From contig JBICHN010000011.1 in NCBI GenBank assembly GCA_043101845.1, forward strand, positions 434,001 to 498,000: a DNA stretch of 64,000 bases, read 5' to 3'. The translations under genes were made by a program, and so were the position numbers. Each line of letters opens with the position of its first letter. The first letter of the stretch is position 1. The notes under the pieces are model-generated. The model did no database searches and was not told the origin of the DNA. It worked only from the letters and a program-made list of their open reading frames with translations. Below, piece after piece: positions 16,747 through 25,330 of this stretch. The stretch comes from JBICHN01 sp043101845 (GTDB lineage Bacteria; Planctomycetota; Phycisphaerae; Phycisphaerales; UBA5793).

Positions 16747-18609
16747 ATGGGTGTTCGCAGCGGTCGGTGGGACGCTGCCGTAGCGCTGGGGATCGGGTTC
16801 GGTCTCGGACTCGGGTTTCTGGCCGGCACAGAGTCGCGAGTCGTCGGGGCGCCTGTCTTCGTCGCCGACGAATACGCCTTTTTCGTCTTCGAGGGGGAAG
16901 GCGCCGACGACTGGTTCAGCAACCGCGTCTACGGCGTCGGCGATGTGTCCGGCGACGGGCGTCGGGATGTTCTCGTCAGCGCCCGCCGGTGGGACAGCCC
17001 TCCCGATTCGATCTGGCGCGGCAAGTTCTATCTCTTCGACGGCGTGACCGGCGCGCTCGTGCGCGCCTTCGAGGGCGAGGCGGATTACGACGAGTTCGCG
17101 CATCGTGTCGAATCGGTCGGGGATATCACCGGAGATGATCTCGACGACTTTCTGGTCGCCGCCTACCAGAATGATGAGGGCGGCTTCTCATCCGGAAAGG
17201 TCTATCTCTATTCCGGAGGCGATGGGTCACTCATCCGAACCTGGGTCGGCGATCAGGGCGACACGCTCGGCTATTCGATCGCGACGCCCGGCGACCTCGA
17301 CGGCGACACCGTCAACGATCTCCTCTTCAGCGCCTATCGCCGCATGGTTGACGGCGATGTCGATGTCGGCCAGGTTCATGCGATCTCCGGCGCGACGCTC
17401 GAACCGCTCTATCCCGTGGAACTCGTCGGCGAATCCGCGAACGCGATGTTCGGCTGGCGCGTGGAGAAAGCGGGCGATGTCAACGCCGACGGGCGCCCGG
17501 ACTTCATCGTTTCCGCCTACCGCCATTCCGAGCCCGACCTCCCGGAATGCGGCCGTGTCTATGTCTTCTCGGGGCTGACCGGTGAGACGCTCTGGACCTT
17601 TACCGGAGACACGGAGAACGAACGGTTCGGCCTCCGCGTGCAGACCGCGGGCGATGTGGACGGAGACGGGCACGATGAGATCCTCGCGTCGTCGGGCGAC
17701 TACGCCGACGGCGCTGGTCGTTCGAAGTTGTTCAACGGCGCCACCGGCGAACTCATGATCGAGATTACGGGCTCCGAGCCCGACGAGGAACTCGGCTACC
17801 GTGTCGCCGGCGTCGCTGACCTTGACGAGGACGGTTGGCGAGACATACTCGCGACGGCCCCGTTCAACAACGCGAATGGCTTCGACGCCGGTCGGGCAAT
17901 CATCGTCTCGAGCCGCACGGGCGAGACGATTGTCGAGTACTTCGGCGACACGGCGCTCGAGCTCTTCGGCTCATCCGTCCAGGAGGGCCTCGATCTCAAT
18001 GGCGACGGGATCGAGGACTTCGTGATCTCGGCGCCGAAGTCGGACGATCGCGGGACGGCGTCGGGTCGGCTTTATGGTTTCTCCGGCGTGCACGGCCGTG
18101 TGCTCTTCGCGATCGACGGCGTCGCCGCGGGTGACCGCTTCGGGGATGTCACGCTCGCGGCGGGGGATATCAATCAGGACGGGCTCGACGACTACACGGT
18201 CGGGTCACGCCGCGCCGCGGTGGGTGGACTGCCCGAAGTCGGCCGCGCCTTCATCATGACGACCACGCCGATCTACCTCGGCGTAAGCTGGTCTCAGGCG
18301 CGTGAACTCGTCACGATGGAAGTCACCGGCGCCGAGCCGGGAGAACTGTGCCACTTCGTCGCGAGCCTCGACGGGTTCGGCGTAAGCTCTCCAATCCCGG
18401 AGCTCGGCGGCATGAGCCTCGACCTCCTCGATCCGCTCAGCTATGTCGGCGCCACGATCGTCGACGAGTACGGTGAGGCGACGATCGCCCGCGTGACTTC
18501 GTGGGTGGTCGATCCGCTCGACGCGTACATGCAGGCCACCATCGTGCGGGGGGCGGGCGGCGTCGATTCCATCAAATCGAATGCGGTGCACTTCCGAATC
18601 GAGCGGTAG
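16747..18609 (+). CDS. secreted FG-GAP repeat (beta-propeller) protein
   Basis: 620 residues, exported. A signal peptide runs from MGVRSGRW through a Gly/Leu-rich core (ALGIGFGLGLGFLAGT) to about residue 35. At least eight FG-GAP/integrin-alpha-like repeats follow, each centred on a Ca-binding D-x-D/N-G-D stretch: VGDVSGDGRRD, VGDITGDDLDD, PGDLDGDTVND, AGDVNADGRPD, AGDVDGDGHDE, VADLDEDGWRD, GLDLNGDGIED and AGDINQDGLDD. They should fold into a seven- to eight-bladed propeller. A beta-rich tail of about 110 residues follows. The GTG at 16684 is in frame, but the ATG at 16747 (GGAGAG upstream) begins the signal peptide. Likely a surface adhesin or scaffold. Confidence 0.88.
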   Translation: MGVRSGRWDAAVALGIGFGLGLGFLAGTESRVVGAPVFVADEYAFFVFEGEGADDWFSNRVYGVGDVSGDGRRDVLVSARRWDSPPDSIWRGKFYLFDGVTGALVRAFEGEADYDEFAHRVESVGDITGDDLDDFLVAAYQNDEGGFSSGKVYLYSGGDGSLIRTWVGDQGDTLGYSIATPGDLDGDTVNDLLFSAYRRMVDGDVDVGQVHAISGATLEPLYPVELVGESANAMFGWRVEKAGDVNADGRPDFIVSAYRHSEPDLPECGRVYVFSGLTGETLWTFTGDTENERFGLRVQTAGDVDGDGHDEILASSGDYADGAGRSKLFNGATGELMIEITGSEPDEELGYRVAGVADLDEDGWRDILATAPFNNANGFDAGRAIIVSSRTGETIVEYFGDTALELFGSSVQEGLDLNGDGIEDFVISAPKSDDRGTASGRLYGFSGVHGRVLFAIDGVAAGDRFGDVTLAAGDINQDGLDDYTVGSRRAAVGGLPEVGRAFIMTTTPIYLGVSWSQARELVTMEVTGAEPGELCHFVASLDGFGVSSPIPELGGMSLDLLDPLSYVGATIVDEYGEATIARVTSWVVDPLDAYMQATIVRGAGGVDSIKSNAVHFRIER

Positions 18610-18618
18610 ACGCCGAAC

Positions 18619-19497
18619 TCACGCCCCGGTTGGCGCCGCCGCGTCCGCCAGCGCGGGAAGCGCTACGGTCGCGAGAATGTCATAGACCACATGGGCGCCG
18701 ACGACCACGCCGAAGCCTCTCGTCGCGTAGACGAACGCGAAGTAGAGCCCGGCGACGAAGAGAAAGAGCGCCCGCGGCAGATCGAAGCCACCCGCCGCGG
18801 TCGTGAGATCGTGGTACGCCGTGAAGGCCAGCGCGCTGACGAGAATCGACACCACGGCGCCGCGCCGATTCGAGATTCCCAGCAGGTCCACGAGCAGCGC
18901 ATGCACCGCCGCCATGAGGGCCATGCGGAAGACGAGTTCTTCGTAGAGTCCGGCGCCGACGCTGAGCGTGACCCGGGCCTGCCAGGACAACTCCGTGATC
19001 TGCGGAATCCCCGAAGGGCCGAGGAGCGCGGTCGCCGCGGCGAGGCCGCCGTCGAATGCGTCGAGCCGGCGCAGCAGCTGATCGATGACGATGAGAGGCA
19101 GGGCAAGCGCCGCCGCCTCGAGCAGCATGAGCGCGGGAACTCCGAGGTGCAGCTCCCATCGGTGCCGGCTCAGCACATGCCAGATGAGCAGAATGACGAC
19201 GATCGTGATGCCCGGCAGGTAGAGCCCGGACACATCGAACGCCGCGTAGAGATCTTCGAGCATCCGATGCGCGCTGATATCGATGATGCGGCCGGAATCG
19301 TCACCGGGGATCTCGAACCAGAGGCCGAGCTCATAGAACACGACGAGCGGGAGGAGAAAGAGCAGGATCTGGAGTGGACGATGCGAGAGTTCGAGATACC
19401 ACGCGAGTCCCGAGCCGCCCGGTGATCGCGGACGACGACGCCGGCCCTTCGAAGAGCGGGTCGAGCGGGTCGACGCGTTGCTCCGGCGACTGGGCAT
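18619..19497 (-). CDS. CPBP-family intramembrane metalloprotease (Abi/CAAX-protease-like)
   Basis: 292-residue polytopic inner-membrane protein. A basic N-terminus (about 25 residues rich in Arg/Ser) precedes about eight hydrophobic segments. The family motifs are present: GLYEELVFRMALM (the E-E-x3-R motif), AFTAYHDL (the second motif, His) and VVVGAHVVYDIL (the third, H-x3-D/N-like). These coordinate a catalytic Zn in CPBP proteases such as Rce1-type enzymes. Bacterial members process or mature membrane peptides, but the substrate here is unknown. It is convergent with the FG-GAP gene, only 9 bp apart. Confidence 0.85.
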   Translation of the reverse strand: MPSRRSNASTRSTRSSKGRRRRPRSPGGSGLAWYLELSHRPLQILLFLLPLVVFYELGLWFEIPGDDSGRIIDISAHRMLEDLYAAFDVSGLYLPGITIVVILLIWHVLSRHRWELHLGVPALMLLEAAALALPLIVIDQLLRRLDAFDGGLAAATALLGPSGIPQITELSWQARVTLSVGAGLYEELVFRMALMAAVHALLVDLLGISNRRGAVVSILVSALAFTAYHDLTTAAGGFDLPRALFLFVAGLYFAFVYATRGFGVVVGAHVVYDILATVALPALADAAAPTGA

Positions 19498-19566
19498 GGA
19501 TCATGCCTGCCCCGGTCCATCGGGGAGGAGAAGGATCGATCGCGCGAAGAGGTCCGTGAATGAAAC

Positions 19567-19589
19567 GGACGGCGTCATCGACGCCGTCC
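19567..19589 (-). terminator. stem-loop terminator after rpsT
   Basis: Perfect 10-bp stem GGACGGCGTC/GACGCCGTCC with a 3-nt loop, located 33 nt past the rpsT stop. On the minus strand it is followed by a modest T-rich stretch (GTTTCATTCA). Confidence 0.6.
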
Positions 19590-19621
19590 GGTGACGCGTA
19601 CGGGATCAGTCGGCGAACCGA

Positions 19622-19900
19622 TCAGTTCGACGACTTCGCCTTCGCGGCGTTGAGCCGGCGGGCGAGGCGGCTCTTCTTTCGAGCCGCCTTATTGCGATGG
19701 ATCGCGCCGGTCCGCGCGACCTTGTCGAGGACGCTTTCCGCGTTGCGCAGCGCCTCGGACGCCTCGTCCGTCGTCCCGCGGTTCAACGCGCGTTCGAACG
19801 CGGTGATCGCGGTGTGAATCCGACGCTTCCGCCAGCGATTCAGGGCGCGGCGGCGTTCCGTCTGACGAATGCGCTTCTTGGCTGACAGCGTGTGAGCCAT
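19622..19900 (-). CDS. rpsT: 30S ribosomal protein S20
   Basis: Primary 16S rRNA-binding protein of the small subunit, 92 residues, very basic and helical. The start MAHTLSAKKRIRQTERRR and the motif TGAIHRNKAARKKSRLARRLN are diagnostic. GGAGG lies about 10 nt before the ATG. The frame extends upstream to 20038, but homology begins at MAHTLS. It has its own promoter about 100 nt upstream and a strong stem-loop terminator, so it is monocistronic. The leader holds a palindrome at 19976-19989. Confidence 0.97.
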   Translation of the reverse strand: MAHTLSAKKRIRQTERRRALNRWRKRRIHTAITAFERALNRGTTDEASEALRNAESVLDKVARTGAIHRNKAARKKSRLARRLNAAKAKSSN

Positions 19901-19975
19901 GGGCTCCGAACCTCCACTGCGGCCGGTGTGTCCGGTCGCGTGCATGAAATCTCTAGAAACCGTCAAGGCGTCCCG

Positions 19976-19989
19976 GAACGCAAGCGTTC
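19976..19989. promoter_or_regulatory. palindrome in the rpsT leader
   Basis: GAACGC-AA-GCGTTC, a perfect 6+6 palindrome just downstream of the predicted rpsT transcription start. It could be an operator or an mRNA hairpin used for S20 autoregulation; nothing distinguishes these. Confidence 0.3.
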
Positions 19990-19999
19990 TGAGCCGGGG

Positions 20000-20027
20000 A
20001 TTATCGCCGCCCGGAGCAGAAAGGCAA
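20000..20027 (-). promoter_or_regulatory. candidate rpsT promoter
   Basis: On the minus strand, TTGCCT (20027-20022), 16-nt spacer, GATAAT (20005-20000). GATAAT is a strong -10. The predicted start lies about 90 nt upstream of the rpsT ATG. Confidence 0.45.
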
Positions 20028-20073
20028 CCCGGATTCACGCGGAAGACGAGGGTCGAGCCTTCGACCGGTGGGG

Positions 20074-20610
20074 TCAGATTCCGGCCCCGCCGGCGAACTC
20101 GAACACCGGCTCCTTGAACTTCTTCACCTTGGTGTCATAGAGCGAATAGGTGTTGAAGTTGTTCAGGGGCGGTGAATAGACATGAAGCGTGATGAGCCGC
20201 CCCTCGCCGGGCTGCAGGTTTGAGACCTGGTGGATATCCGCGTCCTGCGAGCCGCAGACATACCCCGCGGCCATCTCATGCGAGTGCGTGGCGAAGATCA
20301 TCCCGTTCGGAGCCCGATCGAAGATGGTCTCGGTCGCCACCCCCTCGAGTACCTTCAGGCCGCAGCTTGACCCTTCGTGGTCGTGAATCGGGGATCGCTG
20401 GCCGTTCTCCCAGCACAGGAGCAGCGCCTGGTAGGCGGAACCGTTCCGAACGAGGTTCCGCTGGTAATGGTCCGGGGCGAACCGGACATAGGTCCGCAAT
20501 TCGTCGACGGTGACCTCGAGGTCCTCGAGCCAGCCAACGAGTTCGTCGAGCGGTACCCGCTCATCGAACTGGTCGAGCCGGTCCATCAGTTGCTCGAGTG
20601 TCATAGGCAC
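20074..20610 (-). CDS. cysteine dioxygenase
   Basis: Cupin-fold Fe(II) enzyme oxidising cysteine (or a close thiol) to the sulfinic acid; cytosolic. The 178 residues carry the three-His iron site: IHDHEGSSC (His76, His78) and DIHQVSN (His127). Cys83 sits five residues after His78 and Tyr145 lies in HVYSPP. These correspond to the Cys93-Tyr157 thioether pair of mammalian cysteine dioxygenase, whereas many bacterial enzymes carry Gly at the Cys position. The GTG at 20610 has GGAGGAG at ideal 7-nt spacing. The ATG two codons later is the alternative. A perfect 8+8 palindrome lies 44 bp upstream. Confidence 0.92.
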   Translation of the reverse strand: MPMTLEQLMDRLDQFDERVPLDELVGWLEDLEVTVDELRTYVRFAPDHYQRNLVRNGSAYQALLLCWENGQRSPIHDHEGSSCGLKVLEGVATETIFDRAPNGMIFATHSHEMAAGYVCGSQDADIHQVSNLQPGEGRLITLHVYSPPLNNFNTYSLYDTKVKKFKEPVFEFAGGAGI

Positions 20611-20653
20611 GAAAGAACTCCTCCGAGGCGCGGGCGTCGAGACGAATCAGGGC

Positions 20654-20671
20654 GTTCCTGATCTCAGGAAC
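20654..20671. promoter_or_regulatory. 18-bp palindrome upstream of cysteine dioxygenase, possible operator
   Basis: GTTCCTGA-TC-TCAGGAAC is a perfect 8+8 inverted repeat, 44 bp upstream of the dioxygenase start. A TTGACA box (minus strand, 20706-20701) lies nearby, though the -10 is poor. A dimeric regulator site or leader hairpin would both fit. Confidence 0.4.
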
Positions 20672-20730
20672 TCTATCAATGTGAGGCGCCGGACGCCCCT
20701 TGTCAACGGTCGAATCGGTGGGGTCACGCC

Positions 20731-21633
20731 TCACTCGGCTGAATCAGCCGTCGTATCCCGCACGACCACGCCCTCGCGAGGCCAGGCTCGCATCTGCTTC
20801 TCGACCCAGCTCGCGGGGACGGCGAACAGATCGGCCCGTCGCTCGCCGTCTTCGACCACCGGCGCGAGAAGCGGGCGGCCGGCGACGGGATCGCCCCAGA
20901 GGGGGGCGAGCGTGTCCTGGGAAATGATGCCCGATTCGTCGACCGAACGGTAAATCTGTCGGGGCCGGCTCGTCGCGCCCGGCGTCGCGGGCTCAAGCGC
21001 TCCCACGAATCGCCGCCAGAGTCCGTCGCCCCCCGTTTCTCCCGTTTTGGCCTTCAAGATCTCGCGCGCCGCCTCGGATGAGCCCGAGATGATGAGCCAG
21101 GGCTCCCCCGGGAGAAGAAGGGTCCCGCCCGGGGCGGCGTAGATCGAACCCGCAAATCCGGCGTCAAGCAGCTCGTCGATGATCGCGCCAAGATCGGGCA
21201 TGACCATCGTGGATTGAGCCATCGACGGCCCGGCGCGCTCGGCTCGCGGGACGGCGAACTCGATGGTCGGGCCCGCGAGCGCGGCCTCGAGTGCGAGCCG
21301 GGCGTCATCGACGAGGTCGATCATCCCGCCGGGCATCTCGGCGTCCTCCCAGAGCTCGTGGAGCGCGGCCACATTTTCACGGAGCAGAATCTCCGCCCGG
21401 TCCACGCCCAGGGCTCGCTCATCGGCCGGGAGATCGTCGATCTCGGCGAGGGCGAAGGTCACCGCCTGAAGATTGATGATCGCCGGGACGGACGACTTCC
21501 AACGCGCGCCTTCATCCGTCTGCGGGAACGCGACCGAAGCGCGCGCAAAGTCGAGCCATTGGGCGAGCAGAGCCGCCCAGGTCAGTTCTCTCGGAGACAG
21601 CCGGCCCTCTCCCGATCCTGCGGATTCGCTCAT
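20731..21633 (-). CDS. uncharacterised protein, possibly planctomycete-restricted
   Basis: I do not recognise this 300-residue protein. It is soluble, acidic and Ala/Leu/Glu-rich. A mostly helical N-terminal half (LTWAALLAQWLDFARASVAF, then a conserved-looking PAIINLQAVTFALAEI) is followed by a mixed C-terminal half with GSIYAAPGGTLLLPGEPWLIISG. No signal peptide, cysteine cluster or catalytic motif stands out. The start is the ATG at 21633; the TTG before it is less likely. A TATCCT box 7 nt upstream and no ribosome-binding site suggest a leaderless mRNA. It is divergent from purF (112 bp apart). Confidence 0.7.
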   Translation of the reverse strand: MSESAGSGEGRLSPRELTWAALLAQWLDFARASVAFPQTDEGARWKSSVPAIINLQAVTFALAEIDDLPADERALGVDRAEILLRENVAALHELWEDAEMPGGMIDLVDDARLALEAALAGPTIEFAVPRAERAGPSMAQSTMVMPDLGAIIDELLDAGFAGSIYAAPGGTLLLPGEPWLIISGSSEAAREILKAKTGETGGDGLWRRFVGALEPATPGATSRPRQIYRSVDESGIISQDTLAPLWGDPVAGRPLLAPVVEDGERRADLFAVPASWVEKQMRAWPREGVVVRDTTADSAE

Positions 21634-21640
21634 CAAGGCA

Positions 21641-21646
21641 AGGATA
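21641..21646 (-). promoter_or_regulatory. -10-like TATCCT upstream of the unknown gene at 20731
   Basis: Minus strand TATCCT ends 7 nt before the ATG at 21633. No Shine-Dalgarno and no good -35. Confidence 0.3.
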
Positions 21647-21729
21647 GACTGCCCCGTCGGCGCCCGTCCGGATCGCCATTGGACGAGAGAATCATCGGGA
21701 ACGCGTCCGGAAGGTGATCAAGGAAGCGC

Positions 21730-21735
21730 TAAACT
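21730..21735 (+). promoter_or_regulatory. -10-like TAAACT upstream of purF
   Basis: TAAACT ends 10 nt before the purF ATG at 21746. With the divergent TATCCT box at 21641-21646 it makes a compact back-to-back promoter region. Confidence 0.3.
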
Positions 21736-21745
21736 GAGGGCGCTT

Positions 21746-23737
21746 ATGGGCGAATTCATCAAGCACGAATGCGGTCTCGCGCTCGTCCGGCTCCGCAAGC
21801 CGCTGAGCTATTACCGCGAGAAGTACGGGACCCCCACCTGGGGCCTCGACACGCTGCAACTCATCATGATCAAGCAGCGGAACCGGGGCCAGGACGGGGC
21901 GGGCGTCGCGCTGTGCAAACTCAACATGCCGATGGGGGAGAAGTACCTCTTCCGTAAGCGATCGGCGAAGAAGAATCCGACGGATGACATCTTCAACCGG
22001 ATTCGGAAGGGGCTGCGCCGGCACGCCGACCGGAAGGACCTCGCCAAGCTTGATGACGCCACGCTCAAGCGACAATGCGAGTTTCTCGGCGAGGTGTACC
22101 TCGGCCATCTCCGCTACGGCACGCACAGCGAGACCGGCGTCGAGCTCTGTCATCCGTATGTCCGCCGCAGCAACTGGGCGACGCGTAACCTCGCTCTGGC
22201 CGGGAACTTCAATCTTACGAACTCCGATGTCATCTTCGGCAAACTCGTGAGTTACGGGCTCCGTCCGACGGGCATGTCGGACACCTTGACGATGCTCGAA
22301 AAGATCGGGCATTTCCTCGACGGCGAGAACGAGCGGCTTCGCCAGCGCTTCCTCCACGAGTCGCCGGAGTTGAGCGGCGAACGACTCGCGCAGCTCATCG
22401 GCGAATCGCTCGATGTGACCGGTGTCATCGCGCGGGCGAGCAAGGAATGGGACGGCGGCTATGTGTTCGGCGGACTCATCGGGAACGGCGACGCCTTCGT
22501 CTGCCGCGATCCGCATGGCATTCGTCCCGGGTTCTGGTATGAGAATGACGAGGTCGTCGCCGTCGCGTCGGAGCGGCCGGCGTTGACGACCGTGTTCAAT
22601 GTCGAGCCCGATGCGGTCCACGAACTCCAGCGCGGACATGTCCTTTCGATTCGTCCGGACGGGACGGTCACCGAGAAGCCCTTCGCGAAACCACTCGACG
22701 AGCGACGGTGCACCTTCGAGCGCATCTACTTCTCGCGCGGGAACGATCCGGACATTTATCGCGAACGCAAGCGACTCGGCGCGAACCTCGCGCAACAGAC
22801 GCTCGACGCGATCGACGGCGATCTCGCGAACACCGTCTTTTCGTTCATTCCGAATACCGCGGAGACCGCGTTCCTCGGACTCGTCGAGGAGATCGAGAAG
22901 CGCACGCGTCGCCGCCAGGCGGATGAGCTGTGGGAACTGCATACCGGCGGGCGGCTCACGCGGTCCGATGTCGACCGACTCATGAACGGCGCGCCTCGCG
23001 TCGAGAAGGCGGCGCACAAGGACCAGAAGCTTCGCACCTTCATCACCCAGGACGCGGCGCGCGGCGACCTTGTGAGCCATGTCTACGACATCACCCGCGA
23101 AGTCGTCGGCCCGGGCGAAACGCTTGTTGTGCTCGACGACTCGATCGTGCGCGGCACGACGCTTCGCGAGTCAATCGTGACCATGCTCTCGCGGCTCAAT
23201 CCCGATCGCATCGTCATCCTGAGTTCGGCGCCGCCGATCAGGTATCCTGACTGCTACGGCATCGACATGAGCGAACTCGGACGATTCGTCGCGTTCGAAG
23301 CGGCGATCCGCGTTCGGCGGGAACGCGATGAATCCGGAGTGATCGACGAGGTGTACGAGGCCTGCAAGGCGGACGCCGGCAAGCCTCTCGGCGAGCATCA
23401 GAATCATGTCGCGCGGATCTACGACGGCATTTCGGATGAAGAACTGAGCGCCATGATCGCCCGCATCGTCCGGCCGACGAACATTCCGTGGAAGGGCGAT
23501 CTGCAGATCATCTACCAGACGATCGGCGGATTGCGCGACGCGCTTCCCGGCTATACAGGCGACTGGTACTTCACGGGCGACTTCCCGACGCCCGGCGGAT
23601 ACAAGGTCCTCGGCGCCGCGTTCATCAACTACTACGAGAACCGCAGCGGGCGGAGTTACGAATCACGCCCCGACGACGCGCCGAAGCCGACGAAACCGCG
23701 GCCGAGCGTCGCTCCGGATCTCACTCCGACCCGATAG
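21746..23737 (+). CDS. purF: amidophosphoribosyltransferase-like protein, long form
   Basis: First committed step of purine synthesis: PRPP plus glutamine to phosphoribosylamine. The 663 residues have an N-terminal Ntn-glutaminase domain (HECGLALVRLRKP; nucleophile Cys9, so an 8-residue propeptide would be removed) with LGHLRYGTHSETG, NFNLTN and HGIRPGFW. A phosphoribosyltransferase domain with VVLDDSIVRGTTL follows. Ordinary PurF is about 470-510 residues. This one has an insertion near residues 65-110 and a longer C-terminus, and reads as the extended PurF branch of Bacteroidetes/Planctomycetes-type bacteria. FIPNTAETAFLGL replaces the usual VPDSG region. Function is likely but not certain. 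Confidence 0.82.
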   Translation: MGEFIKHECGLALVRLRKPLSYYREKYGTPTWGLDTLQLIMIKQRNRGQDGAGVALCKLNMPMGEKYLFRKRSAKKNPTDDIFNRIRKGLRRHADRKDLAKLDDATLKRQCEFLGEVYLGHLRYGTHSETGVELCHPYVRRSNWATRNLALAGNFNLTNSDVIFGKLVSYGLRPTGMSDTLTMLEKIGHFLDGENERLRQRFLHESPELSGERLAQLIGESLDVTGVIARASKEWDGGYVFGGLIGNGDAFVCRDPHGIRPGFWYENDEVVAVASERPALTTVFNVEPDAVHELQRGHVLSIRPDGTVTEKPFAKPLDERRCTFERIYFSRGNDPDIYRERKRLGANLAQQTLDAIDGDLANTVFSFIPNTAETAFLGLVEEIEKRTRRRQADELWELHTGGRLTRSDVDRLMNGAPRVEKAAHKDQKLRTFITQDAARGDLVSHVYDITREVVGPGETLVVLDDSIVRGTTLRESIVTMLSRLNPDRIVILSSAPPIRYPDCYGIDMSELGRFVAFEAAIRVRRERDESGVIDEVYEACKADAGKPLGEHQNHVARIYDGISDEELSAMIARIVRPTNIPWKGDLQIIYQTIGGLRDALPGYTGDWYFTGDFPTPGGYKVLGAAFINYYENRSGRSYESRPDDAPKPTKPRPSVAPDLTPTR

Positions 23738-23758
23738 CCGGCGAACCGGCGCCCGATC

Positions 23759-25177
23759 TCACGCCCCCACGAGTTCGGCGTTGTCGCGCCGCGGGTCCGT
23801 GCGGTGGATGATGTCGCTCACGCCCTTCTGGTTGAAGCCCTTGTAGCCATCGTTTCGCTCGAGGTTCTCGAGATGCGAGCCGATGGCGCCGTGCATGCGG
23901 AACTGCATCGCCTGGTTTGAGGTGATCAGGTTCGCCTCGAGCAGTCGCGCGATGCGCTTCTCCGAAACCTTCCAGCGTTCGCCCTCAGTAAAGGCTTGGC
24001 GGAGGTACGGGAGATTCGTGAAGGGCGCCATCGTGTTGACGCCCGCGGCGGCGAGCTGATCGCAGAGGGCTTCGTGATCGAACTGGCACTCGAGGTGGTG
24101 CATGCCGGACTGAAGGACCGACTCGCCGTGCAGGCCGCACCAGAGTCCGACCGTACCGAGCCAGTCGCGCGGCGGGATCGGATGGTGGGCGAAGTCTCCC
24201 GCGATTTCCTCGGGAGAAAGATCGACATCGGCGAAGACGACGATCCCGGCGTTCGGCTGCTCCAGGACCTGCGCGCCCCAGCCCGCTTCGGCGCCGGCGT
24301 AGAAGCGTTCGCGGCAACGCATGCCGAGGCGTTCGAAGAGTTCGATGAGCCGGTGAAAGTTCATGCGGGTTGACCGGTAAGTGTGGTGGTCGTGGTTCGC
24401 CCATCCGAGACCGAGGGCGTCCTGCCGCGACTTCTGGATACGCGCCGCTCGGTTGCGACGCTGCCAGTACTCGCGCTCGGCGGTGAAGAAAATGTCGGCG
24501 GCGCGATCCGGTCCGAGATCTTCGATCGCCCGATCGACGAGCTCAAAGACGCGGGTCCAACCGTCATCATCGTTCTCCCAGTCGCGCTCCCGACGACGGA
24601 GTGATTCGAGGTGCTGCATCGCGCGGATCGACTTCGCCGGGTCCGGCTCGCCGACCTCGAAGCCGCGGTAGCCGTGTCGTTCGACCACCCAGAGTTCGGC
24701 GCCCGATTTCGTATCGACAAAAGCCGGCGCGAATCGAACGGGTGCGAACGGCTCGCCGGAGATCTGGTGGTCGTTCGTAATCGACCATGCCGCGAGAAAG
24801 TCGGCGACGAACTCGACCTTCACACCGATGCGTCTCGCGCCATCAGAAGAAAGGATGAGGCGAGGGAAGATGCCCTCCGTGTTCTCGAAGATCTCGGCGC
24901 CGGTCGGCGTGCGGTCTCCGGTCGAAATAAAGCCGGAGGCCTGGAGTTCTTCGCGGGCGAGCCCGGGCGACTCCCCTCCCTCGGGGACTTCAATGAAGTC
25001 GAGCCAGTCCACGAACCGGGCGCCCGTCTCGTGTCTCATTCGATGAGCGAGCGTCGCCGCGTCATCAATGCGATCCAGAAACTCCCCGGCAAGCCGGTGA
25101 ACGAGCGCCTGCGCGGCGGACTGCGGTTCCCAGTGAAACGGTTCGGGCGTCGGGGTCGTGCTGATGGACTCGGACAT
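23759..25177 (-). CDS. VOC/DUF1338-like putative metalloenzyme
   Basis: 472 residues from the ATG at 25177, which has GGGAGG at good spacing. No signal peptide. The centre reads like a vicinal-oxygen-chelate module: WANHDHHTYRSTRMNFHRLIE, then GAEAGWGAQVLEQP and GIVVFADVDL. A later MHHLECQFD gives more possible metal ligands. The overall size and the N-terminal RFVDWLDFIE resemble DUF1338-type proteins (the HglS 2-oxoadipate dioxygenase/decarboxylase group), but similarity by eye is distant. A metal-dependent oxygenase is the best guess; the substrate is unknown. It is convergent with purF and separated from the PpiD-like gene by about 150 bp. Confidence 0.5.
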   Translation of the reverse strand: MSESISTTPTPEPFHWEPQSAAQALVHRLAGEFLDRIDDAATLAHRMRHETGARFVDWLDFIEVPEGGESPGLAREELQASGFISTGDRTPTGAEIFENTEGIFPRLILSSDGARRIGVKVEFVADFLAAWSITNDHQISGEPFAPVRFAPAFVDTKSGAELWVVERHGYRGFEVGEPDPAKSIRAMQHLESLRRRERDWENDDDGWTRVFELVDRAIEDLGPDRAADIFFTAEREYWQRRNRAARIQKSRQDALGLGWANHDHHTYRSTRMNFHRLIELFERLGMRCRERFYAGAEAGWGAQVLEQPNAGIVVFADVDLSPEEIAGDFAHHPIPPRDWLGTVGLWCGLHGESVLQSGMHHLECQFDHEALCDQLAAAGVNTMAPFTNLPYLRQAFTEGERWKVSEKRIARLLEANLITSNQAMQFRMHGAIGSHLENLERNDGYKGFNQKGVSDIIHRTDPRRDNAELVGA

Positions 25178-25330
25178 CGTGGCGCCTCCCGTCGAAATCG
25201 ACCGCAACGATAGCCGCGTCGGCCGGGCGGAACGGGGCCCGCGGCAGGGGAGGCGCGCATTCTTCAGATTTCGGGTCGACGCCTGACGCTGCAGTACACC
25301 ACCACGACGGCCGCGGAGATGACCTGGTGA

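Noticed and set aside
23737..23750. GCCGG-CGAA-CCGGC hairpin between the convergent purF and VOC-like genes
   Set aside because: Only 5 bp with no T-run; too weak to call a terminator.
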